Positions 60,588 to 64,000 of a stretch of 64,000 bases of DNA are shown in pieces. The notes below the pieces were generated by a model. That model was not told the DNA's origin. It did not search any database and worked only from the letters and a program-made list of their open reading frames with translations. Numbering within the stretch: the stretch's first letter is position 1; every line of letters starts with the position of its first letter. Both the position numbers and the translations under genes were made by a program. The stretch lies in contig NC_084932.1 of the NCBI RefSeq assembly GCF_958298935.1, positions 5,311,501 through 5,375,500 on the forward strand, written 5' to 3'. Origin of the DNA: Phragmites australis. Its lineage: Eukaryota; Streptophyta; Magnoliopsida; Poales; Poaceae.

Positions 60588-61520
60588 CTTTGGTTGTAGG
60601 AGACTGGGAGGGGACTTCAACTCTGTCAGGTTTGCCCATGAGAAATCCAATGACGGTGTGGAATTGATTTATATGGATATGTCAGTGTTGTGGCTGATAC
60701 ACAACTAACGGAATTGCATCATGGATTCAGTAGATTTACTTGAAGAAACAAACAAATGAATCCAATTAGAAGCACCCAGGATAGCGTTTTGGTTTCAGCC
60801 AACTAGGAAGAGCACTATCCTTTTGTAACTGTGGTAGCCCTGTTGAGAGTCGTTTCAAATCAGAAACCAATTTTGGTTGACTCTGGGAAAGACAGAAAGA
60901 TCAGATTACATATTTTGTTTTTGAGATGGCTTGGCTAAAGCATGAAGGCTTCAGGGGAACTCTTATTGCCAACTGGCCAGATAGATCTCAGGAAAATGAG
61001 CTGGACTTTCGGAAGATACTATTACCTCCTTGAGAGAGCTACACAAAGGTTGGGCAGCCAGCGGTGGTGAGTTGTAAAGGAAAGACAAATCTGCAACTGC
61101 AACTGGATGAGTTGGGACAGGAAAGCTGATACTATGGGCCTGTCTAAAGACAAATCTTAAAGAGAGATATGAAATGGAAAATAAACTGGACGGCATATCC
61201 TAGAAGGCTAAATACAGCTTTCTTTCATGGAAGAGCAAATGACAGGAGGCGTAGATGTAACATATTTTCTTTGGAACACGAGCATAGAGAAATTACTGAT
61301 ACTGTATCGATTACTATAAAACTTTATTTGAGCCAAAGAGAGTTGATATTCATCTAAACCCAAATCTGTGGTCAGATAGGGCGAGGATGACAGCTGGAGA
61401 ACAAGACGAGCTGATAAAGCCTTTTATACTAAGCACAGAACCAGAATAGGCCAAATACTGCCCCTGGCCCCGATGAGCTCCCAGTGGGATTTTACAATGA
61501 GTTTTTGAAGCAGGTTAATC
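60588..61520 (+). pseudogene. Degenerate LINE endonuclease/RT fragment
   Basis: Reading shifted plus-strand frames gives LGGDFNSVRF near 60605-60640 (endonuclease GDFN block) and APGPDELPVGFYNEFLKQ near 61460-61515 (reverse-transcriptase PDG block, with the usual glycine changed). Between them are many stops. The copia element at 56831 is inserted just upstream of the first block. No LINE 3' end is recognised. Confidence 0.6.
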
Positions 61521-61659
61521 ACAAGTGTGAATGTCATGGTGGGCCAACTTATCAGCAGGGCAAAGGCGCCGCATCACCCTAGGAGAAGCTAGGCGTCCGG
61601 CATGGCTAGGATCGGATAGGTTGGTATGTTTGGACTGATAAATTAGGAAGGTCTAGATA

Positions 61660-62720
61660 GAAATTGTTAGGGAGTCGGCCTATGCAAAGGAGGCAAGGCT
61701 CATCAATTATTCAAGAAGGATTAAAGAATTCCATCTTTACCCCAAGCCCTAACCTTCACCCTCACCCTATGCACCCTTCCATTGCCACACTACGGCGCCA
61801 AGAAGCCATGGTCGAGACCCTAATCCCCGTTTTCCCACCTCTCACAATCTCTGATCCCAATTTTTGGAACATAACAGATTGGTATCATAACCTCTTGCTA
61901 CACCCATCACAATGCATGGGAAGGGTTCTATTCTTTCACCAACATCAATGAAGCCCTAGCTGAGATCATCTGTCATTTCGATGCGGTAGAGACTCGAGAA
62001 GCCTTTGAAGAGTGCAAGATGTTGGGATGGCAATGCTCAACTCTCAAATGGATTGCCTGACGCCAAGCTCACGCACATCGAGAAAGAGGAGATGAACAAT
62101 GACAACCTCGGCAACGATAAATTGGATTTCATTGAGGAAACATTGCCCCACTTAGGCTCTCCGTGGACGCTTTTTATTTCACTTTTATTCTATGGACGTT
62201 CAACTGAGGCCGTCGAGCATGTTGCCTGTGGTGCCACATAGGGGAGGAGAGACTAAACATGTGGTCCAAGGAGATGGCCACCCTAAGCCACACAACGCCC
62301 ACAGCTAGCACCGCGGGAAAACCACCAGGTGGACAACATCTTGCCCTTGCCCTATGGCGTGACATCCGAGGTGTTCCGCAGCGACGTGTCGAACGTCCCC
62401 CGCTTCCATAAGCTCTCTTTCTCCAACTTCGATGGCAAGGAGGAGCCTCTGCTTTGCCTGAGTACTTCTTTGACGCGCAACAAAGCGGGGAGGAAGAGAA
62501 GGTCTAGCCAGCCTCTTACCATTTGGCAAGAGGGGCTCAGTAGTGGTGCATGCACTTGTAACGCAAGGAGGGCGTGCCAAATTGGAAGACATTCCCTGAT
62601 TGATCAGTCTTCGCTTTGGACCGCCCCTTCGCAACAACCCGCTCGGGGAATTGGCACCCCTTTGGCACATGAGGGTAGTTAAGGAGTACACGAGAAGCTC
62701 TTGGCTCTTATCACCAGGGC
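61660..62720 (+). pseudogene. Ty3/gypsy gag fragment
   Basis: A plus-strand frame carries VPRFHKLSFSNFDGKEEPL near 62395-62452. Shifted frames then give EEEKVWPASYHLA and downstream words in the order of the gypsy retrotransposon gag domain. The piece 61740-61960 may be the gag N-terminus. Several frameshifts are present. No LTRs or pol were identified around it, so it is a remnant. Confidence 0.6.
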
Positions 62721-64000
62721 ATGTAGGTGCTGGTCAAAGTGTTGATGTACGATGTATCGTTGCTTGAACCCTACCCCATCGACGCTGAGCTGCAAAACTC
62801 TCGGAGTCGAGAGATTGCGACATCTAATGAGCATGGACTATTACTACGCGAGGGGTGCCACCCTAGTGGCTGAGCACCCCTCACAGGAAGGCACGGCCAA
62901 GTAGGTGCCCTGATCATCCTTGTCCTAAACACCACACAACACAACGCCGGCCCCGAAAGACCCAAGTAAATTTGCTAAAAGTCGTTAATGAAGCTAAAAT
63001 ATGTTTCATCGGGGCCAAAGGCAAGGCCCCAAACATCAAAAACAAGTTGTACGCAAAAGAAGACACTTTACAACAACAAGAGTACGATCATTGCTGATTC
63101 TTGGACAATTGACACATCACAAACCAACACAATATTTGACACATTAGCAAACAAAAGTCTATTTGATCTAGGAACTTGTTGAACGACTACTACGAAGGGG
63201 TATCCTAATGATCTAAGAACTTGTTGAGCGACTACAAGAAGAGTGCCCTAGGCAACTGCCCATCTTTCTTGAGTATGGAAAGGCTTTATTCGGCTTTTAC
63301 AGAAGGTGCGTCTTGTGAAGATAAAGACCACATGGCACTAGCAAATGGACGACCACATGGCATCAACGCATGGACCATGAAATTGCTTTACTCATTTCCT
63401 TATCCTTAATAAGATAGCAGTTAGGGTGAAAGTCTAGAAAGCATTATTATCAAAAGAAGGTGATGAACTGAAAGAAGGCCTCGAGTTGTATGCGCCTTGA
63501 ACTTCTTCGGGGTGAGCCTGTTATTCTCAGGACTAAGGGCTAGCAGTTGGAGACGGGTGAGGCATTATTGTTGAGGGGTTCACCCATGAGCAGTCCACCT
63601 CTCCCTACACATACTCGTCCATCTTGTCAAACAACAGTGTCACATTTGATGGTCTTTCATGTGATTCTCTCAATGAGGGTGGCAGGCTAGACGCCGCAAA
63701 TGGCAACATTGATGATAGTAATCTTGTAGACCCCCTAATCATAGCAGCGAACCTTCACAAAAAGCATCAAGTACTCGTGTAGGATTTCCTTGAGGTCATG
63801 TTTGATAGCGAAGAAAAGGTACTTTCGCCTTCATGCGTTTTGCGTAGTAGCCCAAAACCTTAATGTCCATGATGCCCCAAAGCTACTCCCAAGAGAATTC
63901 GTCCCATTTCTCACAAAGGTCGCTCTTGCTGTTTGGTGTGACCCCAAGGGATATTTCCTACGAATCTTCATTTTTCCCTGTCTTCTCTGGTGCCATCCTC
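62721..64000. other. Unassigned sequence at the window end
   Basis: No gene, LTR or transposon family is recognised. A short near-duplicate (GATCTAGGAACTTGTTGAACG and GATCTAAGAACTTGTTGAGCG forms) occurs at about 63167 and 63212. Open frames are short and lack family similarity. Confidence 0.4.

Noticed and set aside
1..64000. tRNA, rRNA, CRISPR arrays or bacterial-type operons
   Set aside because: None were seen. Matches to tRNA sequence are limited to retrotransposon primer binding sites near 9067-9080 and 59562-59573.

Overview
The window reads as nuclear DNA of a grass (Poaceae, probably panicoid). Exon-intron genes with GT-AG introns sit among nested LTR retrotransposons, plant L1-type LINEs and small DNA transposons of kinds common in grasses. 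The species cannot be named from sequence alone. No tRNA, rRNA, CRISPR array or prokaryotic operon was seen.

Layout: 1-2680 intergenic; 2681-10593 two minus-strand Ty1/copia-type elements joined by a deletion, the larger carrying only gag (TR-GAG-like); 12432-14655 a broken legumin-like cupin gene; 17649-23566 a complete nine-exon F-box/WD40 gene (minus strand, 439 aa); 24297-37008 a decayed Tat-type Ty3/gypsy element (5-bp target duplication with one mismatch) that holds a 3.0-kb solo LTR (perfect 5-bp duplication) and a GC-rich hAT-like element (8-bp duplication); 38308-43356 a SWI3C-type chromatin-remodelling subunit gene (eight exons, 718 aa); 44094-47718 an eIF2-gamma pseudogene with a deleted gypsy element in one intron and a LINE at its upstream break; 47719-51569 that LINE; 52090-52903 a small membrane-protein gene whose last exon is interrupted by a 482-bp solo LTR; 53452-54393 a truncated LINE and a Tourist-like MITE; 55319-55973 a three-exon gene for a multi-pass membrane protein; 56831-60587 a copia deletion derivative with an in-frame gag-RNase H join, itself hit by an Angela-like solo LTR and a hAT-like element; 60588-64000 LINE and gypsy remnants and unrecognised sequence.

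The genes do not form a pathway. Host genes that look intact are the F-box/WD40 gene (probable SCF ubiquitin-ligase adaptor), SWI3C (SWI/SNF core) and the membrane protein at 55319-55973. The most unusual point is the 52090 gene: a near-perfect splice donor splits its apparent stop codon, the next exon runs in frame into a solo LTR, and the sequence beyond the LTR would continue the same frame if the insertion were absent. Gene models were built by hand from splice consensus and frame continuity; no alignment or expression data were available.
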